64,000 bases of DNA, taken from positions 1 through 64,000 of the forward strand of contig CANTEW010000006.1 in the NCBI GenBank assembly GCA_947652925.1. The letters are read 5' to 3'. Below the pieces are notes generated by a model. That model worked only from the letters and a program-made list of their open reading frames with translations, searched no databases and was not told the DNA's origin. This document shows, piece after piece, positions 24,092-32,727 of the stretch. Within the stretch, counting starts at the first letter, position 1. The number at the start of each line of letters is the position of its first letter. Source of the stretch: an uncultured Lachnospiraceae bacterium. GTDB taxonomy: Bacteria; Bacillota; Clostridia; Lachnospirales; Lachnospiraceae. A program made the position numbers and the translations under genes.

Positions 24092-27000
24092 CTACGGGGA
24101 CTCTGGCTTATCCAGTTCGTTTTCCACCAGATCCACTGACACCAAGGTAGAAACGCCCTTCTCCTGCATGGTGATCCCATACAGGCGGTCCGCGGCATTC
24201 ATCGTCCCCCGTCTATGGGTTATTATAATAAATTGTGTGTTCTTCGTCAACTTATGTACATACTGGGCAAATCTTACCACATTGGAATCATCCAGAGCCG
24301 CCTCGATCTCGTCCAGCAGACAGAAAGGGGAAGGTTTCAGATTCTGGATCGCAAAGAGCAGCGCGATGGCTGTCAGTGCTTTCTCACCGCCGGACAGCTG
24401 CATCATATTCTGCAGTTTCTTCCCCGGCGGCTGAGAGATGATCTTGATCCCTGCCTCCAGGATATCTGCATCGTCCATCAATTCCAATGTCCCTTTCCCG
24501 CCTCCGAATAATTCCTGGAATGCTTTATTAAACTCCCGCTGGATCTCTTTGAATTTTTCTGCAAATTGCCTGCGCATCCCTGTATCCAGATCCTCGATGA
24601 TCTGCAGCAGCGTTTTCTCCGCCGCCACCAGGTCTTGATGCTGGGCTGACAGGAATGTATGCCGCTCCTTCAGCTCTTTATAGTCCTCGATGGCATTCAC
24701 ATTCACATCTCCCAGTCTGCGGATCTCTTCCCGTATCTTAGCAATGTCTTTTTTTAGCTCTTCCCGGCTGCGTTCTTCCCCTTCTGTGACATATTGGGAA
24801 GCGTTTCCTGGTGTGATCTCATATTCTTCCCACATATAGTCTACACGGGATTCCTGCCCCTCTTCCAATTTCTCGATCTGGCTGTGCAGACGGAAATTTT
24901 CTTTATCCAGGAGCCCGATCTGTTCAGCGAGTCCTTCTCTTTTTTGAAAAAAAGCCTTGTGGTCACCGGAGACTTTCTCTTTTTCTTCCAGATACCCCTG
25001 CATACGGGACTGGCTCTCAAAAGCACAGGTGTCTGCTTTTTTCCTGTCCTCACGGATCAGACGGATCTCTTCTTCTTTTTGCTCTATCTCCTGCTCTCCC
25101 TTTACCAGATCTTCTTTGATCTTCTCTTCTTCTTCTCCCAACTTCTTCTGTTCCTGGCGGAGTCTCAGCATATCTGTGTCCAGATAATCTTCTTTTTGTT
25201 CCAGGGATGAACACTGCAGATGGAACTCCTCCATCTCCTTCTGATACCCTTCTGCTTCCTGGCGCGCTCTGTCAAGCTCTCCCTGACGTTCTCCTATCAA
25301 GCTCTCCTGTTCTCTCTCTTCCTGGCTGGAAGCGTCCAGCTCTTTCTGGATAGCCGCCTTGCCCGCCCCCAACTCCCGTACCTGCTCCCCGATCTCCTGG
25401 CGCTCTCTCTCCAGGCGTTGGGTACGGGACTTCATCTCTTCTTCTTTTTCTGTCTGCTGGGATAACTGGAGTTCAAGGGTCTTTTGACGGATGTTTTCCT
25501 CCTGGATCCCTTTTTGGATCTTAGCCGCCTCTTCTTTGAGCCTGTCTCTTTTCTCCCGGTTTTCCCGTAATGCCTCCTGCAGGATCTCCAGATCGCCTCT
25601 CCGGGTCTTGACCAGGGCCGTCAGCTCTTCGATCTCCCGCCGCCGTCCCAAAAGGTTGCTGCTATTCTTATATGCGCCGCCGGTCATGGATCCGCCCGGG
25701 CTGAAAGACTCTCCCTCCAGAGTGACCATGCGCAGGGAATGACGGTATTTTTTTCCTATGGCGATCGCATGGTCCATCTGCCTGACCACCAGGGTCCTTC
25801 CCAACAGATACTCTACCAGCTCCTGATATTGAGGATCTGTCCGCACCAGGCCGCTGGCAAGCCCCACCACGCCGGGTTCTTTCAACACAGCTTCCTGCGT
25901 GAGCCTGCCCCGGCTGCTGATACTGGTCAGGGGTAAAAAAGTCGCCCGTCCATACCGGTTCTTCTTCAGATGCTCGATCAGGCGCTTGGCTGTCTGTTCA
26001 TTGTCTGTGACGATATTCTGGATACTGCCGCCCAGAGCCGTCTCTATGGCTACCTCATAGTCTCTGTCCACCTGTATCAGATCTGCCACCACCCCCTGTA
26101 TGCCCGGCATATCCTTTCTGCGTTCCATCACCCGGCGTATGCTGTTCCCATATCCATCGTAACGCTCCGCAAGGTTTTTCAAAGATTCCAGACGGGAAGC
26201 CTCCCGATGGTAAGCTGCCTGCCCTGCCTCCAGCTGACTCCGTTGTTCCTGGATCTGGTCGGTCGATCCACGTATCTCTCCTCCGATCTCAGCTTCTTTT
26301 TGGAGCAGCTGCTCTTTTTTTTCCATAGTCTGGTCGTAGGCTGCCCGGATCTCTCCCGCCGCTCCTGTAAGCTCTGTCTCCTCACTTTTCAGACGGAGGG
26401 CTTTCTGGTCCAGCGCGCTCTTGCGGATCTGGATCTGCTCCATCATGGTATCATAGCGCTGCATCTTCCCTTTGGTATTGGCACGCCTGTTGAGGATCTC
26501 GATGATCTCGTTCTTTCCCTCTTCGATCTCTCGCTCAAGGCCTTTGATCCTCTTATCCAGTTCTTTTGACCGCTTTTCTTTCTCCTGGTCTTTCCCCCTG
26601 ATCTCCTCCAGTGAGCTCTGGAGCTGTTTTTTTTCTGCGGCGTGTCTCTCCAGGACTTCTGCCCTGTCCTGCAGCTCTCTCTCTACAGATTGGAGACGTT
26701 CCCTGCTGCGCGCACCGCTGCTCTTTCCTGTATGGATCTGTTCCACCAGGACATTTTCCTGCCCCTCCAGCTGCTGGCAGCGCAGGGCGTTTTCCTGGGC
26801 CAGCTCTCTGGCCTCTCCGATCTGCATATCCAGTTCTTCTATACGCCGTTCCAGCTCTCCATATCTCTGTTTTGCCTGCTCGAACTGCCCGGAGGTCTTT
26901 TTTAACTGCTCCTCTGTGATCCTGCTCTTCTCAGCAAGTTCTTCCAACTGGATACGGACATGTTCTGTCTCAGCTAAAAAGATCTGTACATCCAGGCGTT

Positions 27001-27667
27001 TCAATCCTTCTTTTCTGTCCAGATAGATCCGCGCTTTCTCCGCCTGTTTTTCCAGAGGCCCCAGCTGCCGTTCCAGCTCCCGCAGGATATCTGTCACACG
27101 TACCAGGTTCTGTTTCTCGTCTTCTAGTTTTTTTAAGGCCGTATTTTTTCTGCGCTTGAATTTTACAATGCCTGCCGCCTCGTCGAACAGCTCTCTGCGT
27201 TCCTCCGGCTTTCCGCTCAAGATCCGGTCGATCTGTCCCTGCCCGATGATAGAATATCCTTCTTTTCCGATACCCGTGTCGTAAAACATCTCCTGGATAT
27301 CTTTCAGCCTGCATCCGCTCCCGTTGATCAAGTATTCACTCTCTCCAGAACGGTATAACCGCCGGGCCACCGTCACTTCGTCAAAAGATACAGGCAGCTT
27401 GTGGTCCCCATTGTCCAGAGTGATCGCCACAGAAGCATAACTCAGCGGCCTCCTGTTCTCTGTCCCGGAGAAGATCACATCCTGCATATTGCCGCCCCTG
27501 AGCTGGCGGGCGCTCTGCTCACCCAGGACCCAGCGGACCGCATCCGCCACATTGCTCTTCCCGCTGCCATTTGGCCCCACGATCCCTGTGATCCCGTTGT
27601 GGAATTCAAAACAGATCTTCTGTGCAAACGATTTAAATCCCTGTACCTCGATACTCTTCAGATACAT
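24092..27667 (-). CDS. smc: Chromosome segregation ATPase SMC
   Basis: 1191 residues, full length. The N-terminal head has Walker A GPNGSGKSN near residue 32. Two long coiled-coil arms flank a hinge (IQGVVADLIQVD..., about 520-660). The C-terminal head has signature LSGGEKALTAIALL and Walker B FCLLDEIEAALDD. With ScpA and ScpB it forms the bacterial condensin. It lies between rnc (10 bp upstream) and ftsY. The ribosome binding site is AAAGGG. Confidence 0.98.
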   Translation of the reverse strand: MYLKSIEVQGFKSFAQKICFEFHNGITGIVGPNGSGKSNVADAVRWVLGEQSARQLRGGNMQDVIFSGTENRRPLSYASVAITLDNGDHKLPVSFDEVTVARRLYRSGESEYLINGSGCRLKDIQEMFYDTGIGKEGYSIIGQGQIDRILSGKPEERRELFDEAAGIVKFKRRKNTALKKLEDEKQNLVRVTDILRELERQLGPLEKQAEKARIYLDRKEGLKRLDVQIFLAETEHVRIQLEELAEKSRITEEQLKKTSGQFEQAKQRYGELERRIEELDMQIGEARELAQENALRCQQLEGQENVLVEQIHTGKSSGARSRERLQSVERELQDRAEVLERHAAEKKQLQSSLEEIRGKDQEKEKRSKELDKRIKGLEREIEEGKNEIIEILNRRANTKGKMQRYDTMMEQIQIRKSALDQKALRLKSEETELTGAAGEIRAAYDQTMEKKEQLLQKEAEIGGEIRGSTDQIQEQRSQLEAGQAAYHREASRLESLKNLAERYDGYGNSIRRVMERRKDMPGIQGVVADLIQVDRDYEVAIETALGGSIQNIVTDNEQTAKRLIEHLKKNRYGRATFLPLTSISSRGRLTQEAVLKEPGVVGLASGLVRTDPQYQELVEYLLGRTLVVRQMDHAIAIGKKYRHSLRMVTLEGESFSPGGSMTGGAYKNSSNLLGRRREIEELTALVKTRRGDLEILQEALRENREKRDRLKEEAAKIQKGIQEENIRQKTLELQLSQQTEKEEEMKSRTQRLERERQEIGEQVRELGAGKAAIQKELDASSQEEREQESLIGERQGELDRARQEAEGYQKEMEEFHLQCSSLEQKEDYLDTDMLRLRQEQKKLGEEEEKIKEDLVKGEQEIEQKEEEIRLIREDRKKADTCAFESQSRMQGYLEEKEKVSGDHKAFFQKREGLAEQIGLLDKENFRLHSQIEKLEEGQESRVDYMWEEYEITPGNASQYVTEGEERSREELKKDIAKIREEIRRLGDVNVNAIEDYKELKERHTFLSAQHQDLVAAEKTLLQIIEDLDTGMRRQFAEKFKEIQREFNKAFQELFGGGKGTLELMDDADILEAGIKIISQPPGKKLQNMMQLSGGEKALTAIALLFAIQNLKPSPFCLLDEIEAALDDSNVVRFAQYVHKLTKNTQFIIITHRRGTMNAADRLYGITMQEKGVSTLVSVDLVENELDKPESP

Positions 27668-27677
27668 GCCGCACCCT

Positions 27678-28364
27678 TTACTTTCTCAAAGATAAGACAG
27701 CCTCATACGCCGCAGCCTGCTCTGCCGCTTTTTTCGTATGCCCTTTCCCTTTTCCGCATATCTTGCCGGAGACATGGACCTCGGCAAAGAAACATTTATC
27801 ATGATCCGGGCCTGTACAGCCGGTGAGTACATACTCCGGGACTTTGCCCTGATCCTGGACGATCTCCTGCAGGACTGTCTTGCTGTCATAGAATAAAGAT
27901 TTATGTTCCAGGTCGTTTAAGACAAAACGCAGGATAAAATCCCTGGCACATTCGATCCCTCCGTCCAGATAGATAGCTCCGATCACCGCTTCCAGGGCAT
28001 CAGAAGTGATCGAATCCCGCTCTCTCCCGCCGGTAAATTCTTCTCCTTTTCCCAAGAGGAGAAATTCCTGCAGCCGGATATCTCTCGCAGACATGGCGAG
28101 GGACGGCTCGCAGACCATGCTCGCCCGCTTCTTTGTCAGCTCTCCCTCGGGCACGTTGGGATAATGCTCGTACAAAAATTCACTGCTGACCAGTTCTAAG
28201 ACCGCATCCCCGAGAAATTCCAGCCGCTCATTGCATTTATTTTTTCCCATCCGTTTTTCATTCGCATAGGAACTGTGTGTCACCGCCTGACGTAAGAGTT
28301 TGTGATCCCGAAACTGATACCCGGCGATCTCTTCAAATTTCTTCAGATCGTTCATATTTCCCAT
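27678..28364 (-). CDS. rnc: Ribonuclease III
   Basis: 228 residues. The catalytic domain signature NERLEFLGDAVLELV is near residues 44-58. The C-terminal double-stranded RNA-binding domain (VLQEIVQDQGKVPEYV to KKAAEQAAAYEAVL) is complete. It cleaves double-stranded RNA in rRNA and mRNA processing. AGGAGG precedes the ATG. It is followed by smc. Confidence 0.97.
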   Translation of the reverse strand: MGNMNDLKKFEEIAGYQFRDHKLLRQAVTHSSYANEKRMGKNKCNERLEFLGDAVLELVSSEFLYEHYPNVPEGELTKKRASMVCEPSLAMSARDIRLQEFLLLGKGEEFTGGRERDSITSDALEAVIGAIYLDGGIECARDFILRFVLNDLEHKSLFYDSKTVLQEIVQDQGKVPEYVLTGCTGPDHDKCFFAEVHVSGKICGKGKGHTKKAAEQAAAYEAVLSLRK

Positions 28365-28422
28365 TCACTGCCTCCTGATACATTTCCAAAAGGAGAGGGT
28401 GCTGTGCCCGCCCACAACACCC

Positions 28423-28653
28423 TCATCCAACCGCTCTTTTGATCGCCTCCACCGCTTCGCCCACAGATATGATCTGCTCTGCGGCGCCCGCGTCCAATTC
28501 AATGTCAAATTCTTCTTCGATCCCCATGATGATCTGGAATATATCCAGGGAATCTGCCCCCAGGTCCTCCACAAAAGCCGTATGCTCTGTGAGTCCTCCA
28601 GCCTCTATGCCCATCACGTCCGCAATGATAGAACACAGCTTTTCCAATTCCAT
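28423..28653 (-). CDS. acpP: Acyl carrier protein
   Basis: 76 residues from the ATG at 28653. An in-frame GTG 15 nt upstream is less likely because GGAGG lies between the two, 8 nt before the ATG. The phosphopantetheine Ser is S35 in LGADSLDIFQ. It carries acyl chains for fatty acid and phospholipid synthesis. It is placed after plsX, as usual. Confidence 0.95.
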   Translation of the reverse strand: MELEKLCSIIADVMGIEAGGLTEHTAFVEDLGADSLDIFQIIMGIEEEFDIELDAGAAEQIISVGEAVEAIKRAVG

Positions 28654-28671
28654 CGCCCTGTCCTCCACATT

Positions 28672-29676
28672 TTAGACCGAAAGATGGTCTTTGATCTTAT
28701 CGGCTATCTCCTGTTTTTTGAACTGGCGGCATTGGAAGATCGCGTTTTTGATCTCCACTGCCGATGCACTCCCGTGGGTCTTTACCACCAGCCCCTTTAG
28801 TCCCAAGAGCGGCGCCCCGCCATGGCCGCTCAGATCGAAGTCCTTCAGCGTGTCCTTGAGCGCCGGCTTTACCAGCAAAGCTCCCAGTTTACTGCGCAGG
28901 GACGTCATCATAGACTGCTTGATCTTAGAGATCAGAGTCGCACCCACGCCTTCATAGAGCTTCAAGATCACATTCCCTACAAAAGCCTCGCAGACGATCA
29001 CATCAGCTGCGCCCGCCGGGATATCCCTGGCCTCGATGCTCCCTATAAAATGAATATCTGTACATTCTTTCAGGAGCGGAAAAGTTTCTTTTACCAGAGC
29101 GTTCCCTTTCTCCTCTTCTGCCCCGATGTTCACGATCGCCACTCTCGGCTTGTCCATCCCCACCACATTTTCCATATAGACAGATCCCATCTTCGCAAAT
29201 TGGACGAGATGAGACGAACGGGCGTCCACGTTCGCACCACAGTCGATCAGCAGGGACATCCCCTTAGCCGTGGGGATCAGCGGCGCCAGAGGGGCACGCT
29301 CCACCCCTTTGATCCTGCCCACGATCACCTGCCCGCCCACCAGGACCGCGCCTGTACTCCCTGATGAAACGAATGCATCCGCCTGCCCTTTTCTGACCAT
29401 CGTCTGTCCCACTACAATAGAAGAATCCTTCTTCGCGCGTATGGCCGCCACCGGAGGCTCTGCAGTCTCAATGACCTGGGAAGCCCCCACGATCTCCAGA
29501 CGGTCTTTGGGGTATGCGTATTTACTCAATTCCTTCTCTACTGTTTCTTTGACGCCCACCAGATAGATGTAGATATCCCCACTCTCTCTTAAGGCATCCA
29601 CCGCCCCTTTCACCGGTACGCCCGGGGCGTAGTCGCCGCCCATGGCATCTACCACAACCTTTACTGATCCAGACAT
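28672..29676 (-). CDS. plsX: Phosphate acyltransferase PlsX
   Basis: 334 residues from the ATG at 29676, preceded by GAGGAGG; a further 27 nt of frame upstream lacks a site. It moves acyl groups from acyl-ACP to phosphate, starting phospholipid synthesis. PlsX signatures are VVVDAMGGDYAPG at the N-terminus and the SGSTGAVLVGG loop. It lies between rpmF and acpP. Confidence 0.96.
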   Translation of the reverse strand: MSGSVKVVVDAMGGDYAPGVPVKGAVDALRESGDIYIYLVGVKETVEKELSKYAYPKDRLEIVGASQVIETAEPPVAAIRAKKDSSIVVGQTMVRKGQADAFVSSGSTGAVLVGGQVIVGRIKGVERAPLAPLIPTAKGMSLLIDCGANVDARSSHLVQFAKMGSVYMENVVGMDKPRVAIVNIGAEEEKGNALVKETFPLLKECTDIHFIGSIEARDIPAGAADVIVCEAFVGNVILKLYEGVGATLISKIKQSMMTSLRSKLGALLVKPALKDTLKDFDLSGHGGAPLLGLKGLVVKTHGSASAVEIKNAIFQCRQFKKQEIADKIKDHLSV

Positions 29677-29790
29677 TTTCTCCTCCTCATAAACCTTATC
29701 CACACATCATAAGGGACATCTGTAAAATAGTCAATACATGAACAAAAAAAACGGAAAGATCCTTTCACAGACCCTTCCGCTCGTTTTCTC

Positions 29791-29970
29791 TCAGTCAACA
29801 GAGACGATCTCTCTTTTGTTGTAACTCCCACAAGCTTTGCATACTCTGTGAGGCATGGACAATGCACCGCATTTGCTGCATTTCACCAGATTTGGAGGGG
29901 TCATCTTCCAGTTGGCCCTCCTTTTATCCCTTCTTGACTTTGACATCTTATTCTTTGGACAGATAGACAT
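29791..29970 (-). CDS. rpmF: 50S ribosomal protein L32
   Basis: 59 residues from the ATG at 29970, which has AAGGAGG 7 nt upstream, inside the end of yceD. The core SKSRRDKRRANWKM and zinc ribbon CSKCGALSMPHRVCKACG (four Cys) identify L32. The N-terminus MSICPKNK replaces the common MAVPKRK and adds a Cys; I recall this form in Lachnospiraceae. The yceD-rpmF pairing is conserved. Confidence 0.95.
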   Translation of the reverse strand: MSICPKNKMSKSRRDKRRANWKMTPPNLVKCSKCGALSMPHRVCKACGSYNKREIVSVD

Positions 29971-29972
29971 GA

Positions 29973-30500
29973 TCAAACCTCCTTAAATGCGCTGAATATA
30001 TCACTGATCGCCGCCATACGGGGATCCAGGCTCTGCCTGTCGCAGCCGCAAGGATCGGTATTGAGATCCGCGCCGCACGTGCTGCACAATCCCTTGCACT
30101 CCTCCTTACACAAGACCCGCATGGGCCATTGGGCTAACAATCCGTCATAGACCAACCGCTCCACATCCAGCTTTGTTCCTGTAATAAGATCAACACCATC
30201 CAATCTCTGCATCCGCTCCTGCTCCGACCCCTTCATGTCCAATTTTCTTGAAATGGACAGCATAAAAGAAGTCTCCACCTCTTTCAGACACCTTCCACAA
30301 GGGATCTTCGCGGATACTTGACAGCTTCCTTCTATCTCGATGACCTGTCCCCCTGTGTTGACGATATCCAGGACGACCGGGCTTTTCTCATACAGGGCAA
30401 AGCTCTCTCTCCCCACTTCCATGACATCCCGCTCCAATGGGATCTCGTAGTGGAAAGTGCGCCCCTCCTCAAATAGAACATCTGCTAATTGAATGTGCAT
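29973..30500 (-). CDS. yceD: YceD/DUF177 family protein
   Basis: 175 residues. It has the DUF177 pattern: a beta-rich N-terminus with GRCLKEVETSF, then the Cys motif CKEECKGLCSTCGADLNTDPCGC near the C-terminus. The family is linked to 23S rRNA accumulation and always sits before rpmF; its exact role is unknown. It is the first gene of the long leftward operon. TAGGAG precedes the ATG. Confidence 0.9.
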   Translation of the reverse strand: MHIQLADVLFEEGRTFHYEIPLERDVMEVGRESFALYEKSPVVLDIVNTGGQVIEIEGSCQVSAKIPCGRCLKEVETSFMLSISRKLDMKGSEQERMQRLDGVDLITGTKLDVERLVYDGLLAQWPMRVLCKEECKGLCSTCGADLNTDPCGCDRQSLDPRMAAISDIFSAFKEV

Positions 30501-30510
30501 GACTTTCTCC

Positions 30511-30815
30511 TAGAGTGTGTTTGAAACTACACTTTTAAAATTATACCTGCCAGGTGTCTGTTTGTCAACTATAATTAAAATAAGATCTGTATTTTTCTCA
30601 ATTCTGTAAATAAATTAAATAATACGAACATTTGGTACGATCCACAGCCGCTCAGTTCTTTGGATGTGTACTTTTCTGCGAGAAAAATACTAAAAGCGCC
30701 GGGGGATCACGGATCTCACCCGGACCCCTTAAAACGCTGTTTTTGGAATGTACTCATCTGTTATCTGTAAATTTGCTGTAATTTAACGATATTTGAGGTT
30801 TTAAAACACACTCTA
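30511..30815. repeat. Dispersed repeat copy B with inverted ends
   Basis: The left end TAGAGTGTGTTTGAAACT (30511-30528) and the reverse complement of the right end, TAGAGTGTGTTTTAAAAC (30798-30815), agree at 15 of 18 positions. The right part (30697-30815) matches copy A at 2725-2840. The whole could be a small non-autonomous mobile element. It contains no open reading frame for a transposase. Confidence 0.55.
30541..30569 (-). promoter_or_regulatory. Perfect consensus sigma-A promoter for yceD operon
   Basis: Minus strand TTGACA (30564-30569), exactly 17 bp, TATAAT (30541-30546). The leader is about 35 nt and carries the repeat-end motif. This is the strongest promoter seen in the window and suits high expression of L32 and ACP. 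Confidence 0.85.
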
Positions 30816-30825
30816 CAGGAATCTT

Positions 30826-31785
30826 CTATTTTTTCCGTGCGACCGCCGCTCTCACTTTTTCTACAATGTGTTCCGCAGTCAGCCCAAATTGTTTCTGCAG
30901 GTAATCCTGGGGGCCTACTTCCCCGAACACATCTTCCACAGCCACATATTCTACCGGGACAGGCTCGCTGGCCGCCAATGCATCGCAGACTGCGCTGTAC
31001 AGGCCCCCGATCTTATTGTGGTTCTCTGCGGTCACCACTGCCCCTGTCTCCTTCGCATACTTGACCACACAGGCTCCGTCTAAAGGTTTCACTGTGAACA
31101 TGTCGATGATCGCGATCTCGATCCCATCTTTCGAAAGGACTTCCGCCGCTTTGAACGCTTCATGGATCATGATGCCTGTGGCAAAGACTGCCGCATCTTT
31201 TCCCTCCCGGAGGGTGACGCCTTTGCCGATGGGGACGTCTGCACCGTCTCCATATATCTTCGCACAGTTTTTCCTGCCCACACGGATGTATTTGACCCCG
31301 TCCATATCTTTGACTTGTCTCAGCACACTGATCAGCTGGTTGCAGTCGGCGATATCCAGGACTGTAGAGCCGGGCATGGCGCGATATAGAGCCATATCCT
31401 CAAAAGGCATATGTGTCCCGCCGTTAAAGGCTGCGCAGACGCCTGGGTCGGAACCGATCACTGTGATCGGATTGCCTGCATACCCGGCTGACAGATACAC
31501 CTGGTCATAGCAGCGGCGGGAGGCAAAAGGCCCGAAACTGTGGATATAGGGCTTGAATCCGCTGGCAGAAAGCCCTGCGGCCACCCCTGCCATATTCGCC
31601 TCCGCGATCCCGCAGTTGACGCCCTGGCTGGACGTCATGGCCCATTTCGCCGTCCCGATACAGCTCATAAGATCCGCGTCCAGGTAGATCACATCCGGAT
31701 CTTCCTCTGCCAGCGCCTGCAGTTGTGTACCCAATATCTCTTTAAATGCGCGGGGATCCATCTCTCCATTGTATACGATATCCAT
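30826..31785 (-). CDS. Transketolase, C-terminal subunit
   Basis: 319 residues from the ATG at 31785, with AGGAGGG upstream; longer frames overlap the partner gene and lack a site. It carries the pyrimidine-binding and C-terminal domains of transketolase (DADLMSCIGTAKW, GIAEANMAGVAAGLSASG with the catalytic Glu, FGPFASRRCYDQV). It pairs with the N-terminal subunit just upstream to form the split enzyme common in Clostridia and archaea. The operon context is pentose phosphate metabolism with rpiB. Confidence 0.94.
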   Translation of the reverse strand: MDIVYNGEMDPRAFKEILGTQLQALAEEDPDVIYLDADLMSCIGTAKWAMTSSQGVNCGIAEANMAGVAAGLSASGFKPYIHSFGPFASRRCYDQVYLSAGYAGNPITVIGSDPGVCAAFNGGTHMPFEDMALYRAMPGSTVLDIADCNQLISVLRQVKDMDGVKYIRVGRKNCAKIYGDGADVPIGKGVTLREGKDAAVFATGIMIHEAFKAAEVLSKDGIEIAIIDMFTVKPLDGACVVKYAKETGAVVTAENHNKIGGLYSAVCDALAASEPVPVEYVAVEDVFGEVGPQDYLQKQFGLTAEHIVEKVRAAVARKK

Positions 31786-31796
31786 CTCTTTCCCTC

Positions 31797-32639
31797 CTAT
31801 CCTTCCAGGGCATCCCATTCCTTCTGAAGGTCTGCCAGCCATTTGTCACACTGTTCCGGAGTTACATTCATACTGTGGTTTGCCATCGTATCTTCCACAT
31901 CGGCGATCCCTTTCCCCTTCACTGTATCCATCACGATCGCATAGGGCTTGTCCCCGCCTTTTTTCGTCCGCTCCAGGGCTGCCGCCATTGCCTCTATATC
32001 ATTGCCGTCCACAGCCTGTGTGTCAAAACCGAAGGCTTCCATCTTCGCTGCCAGGTCGCCTGTGTCCAGCACATCGCTCACATAACCGTCCAGCTGTTTT
32101 TTATTGTTATCCAAGAGTACCACGTAATTGGAGAGTTTTTTTGCAGCCGCGAACATGAAAGCTTCCCATACCTGGCCTTCATTGCTCTCCCCGTCGCCCA
32201 CGATCACGAACACACGGCTGTCCCTGCCTTTCAAGCGGTCGCCCAGAGCCATGCCCGCCGCCAGGGAAGTGCCCTGTCCTAAGGATCCTGTGGTCATATC
32301 CACACCGATCGTCTTTTTCTTATCGCAATGGCTGGGGAAATCCGTCCCCGGCTGGTTCAGGGTCTTGATATCATCGTATGGGAAATAGCCTTTGACTGCC
32401 AGCACTGAATAGACAGCCGGGCCCGCATGTCCTTTGGAACACACCAATTTGTCCCGCTCTGGCCACTGAGGGTTTTTAGGATCCACTCTCATCTCTTTTC
32501 CATACAGGACTGCCAATGCATCACATACGCTCAGACTCCCGCCCAGATGTCCAAATCCACGGGCTTTTATCTCTTCCACTACGCCCATACGGATCTGGAG
32601 GGCCAGTTTCTGCAGATCTTTTTTCATCTTTTCATCCAT
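31797..32639 (-). CDS. Transketolase, N-terminal subunit
   Basis: 280 residues. It is the thiamine diphosphate-binding half: GHLGGSLSVCDALAVLYG, GSLGQGTSLAAGMALG and the TPP motif VGDGESNEGQVWEA to LDNNKKQLDG. The complete enzyme needs the C-terminal subunit encoded 11 bp downstream. AAGGGA lies ahead of the ATG. Confidence 0.95.
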   Translation of the reverse strand: MDEKMKKDLQKLALQIRMGVVEEIKARGFGHLGGSLSVCDALAVLYGKEMRVDPKNPQWPERDKLVCSKGHAGPAVYSVLAVKGYFPYDDIKTLNQPGTDFPSHCDKKKTIGVDMTTGSLGQGTSLAAGMALGDRLKGRDSRVFVIVGDGESNEGQVWEAFMFAAAKKLSNYVVLLDNNKKQLDGYVSDVLDTGDLAAKMEAFGFDTQAVDGNDIEAMAAALERTKKGGDKPYAIVMDTVKGKGIADVEDTMANHSMNVTPEQCDKWLADLQKEWDALEG

Positions 32640-32727
32640 ATCTTTATGTCCCTTTCTTAACTATATTTATTGACATATGAAGGCTGATCATTTCACGCTC
32701 CAGCGTTCCCATGACCGCCGGGGATCC

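Larger units (their letters stand above)
30501..30825. other. Intergenic region with operon promoter and repeat copy B
   Basis: 325 bases without a gene between the yceD operon and the transketolase operon. It holds the consensus promoter for yceD (30541-30569) and repeat copy B. End motifs in opposite orientation lie at 30511-30528 and 30798-30815, so a ~305-bp span containing the promoter is bracketed by inverted ends. Confidence 0.65.

Noticed and set aside
23988-24092. N-terminal extension of FtsY upstream of 23987
   Set aside because: It lacks a ribosome binding site and typical FtsY sequence; GAGGAGGG lies just before the ATG at 23987.
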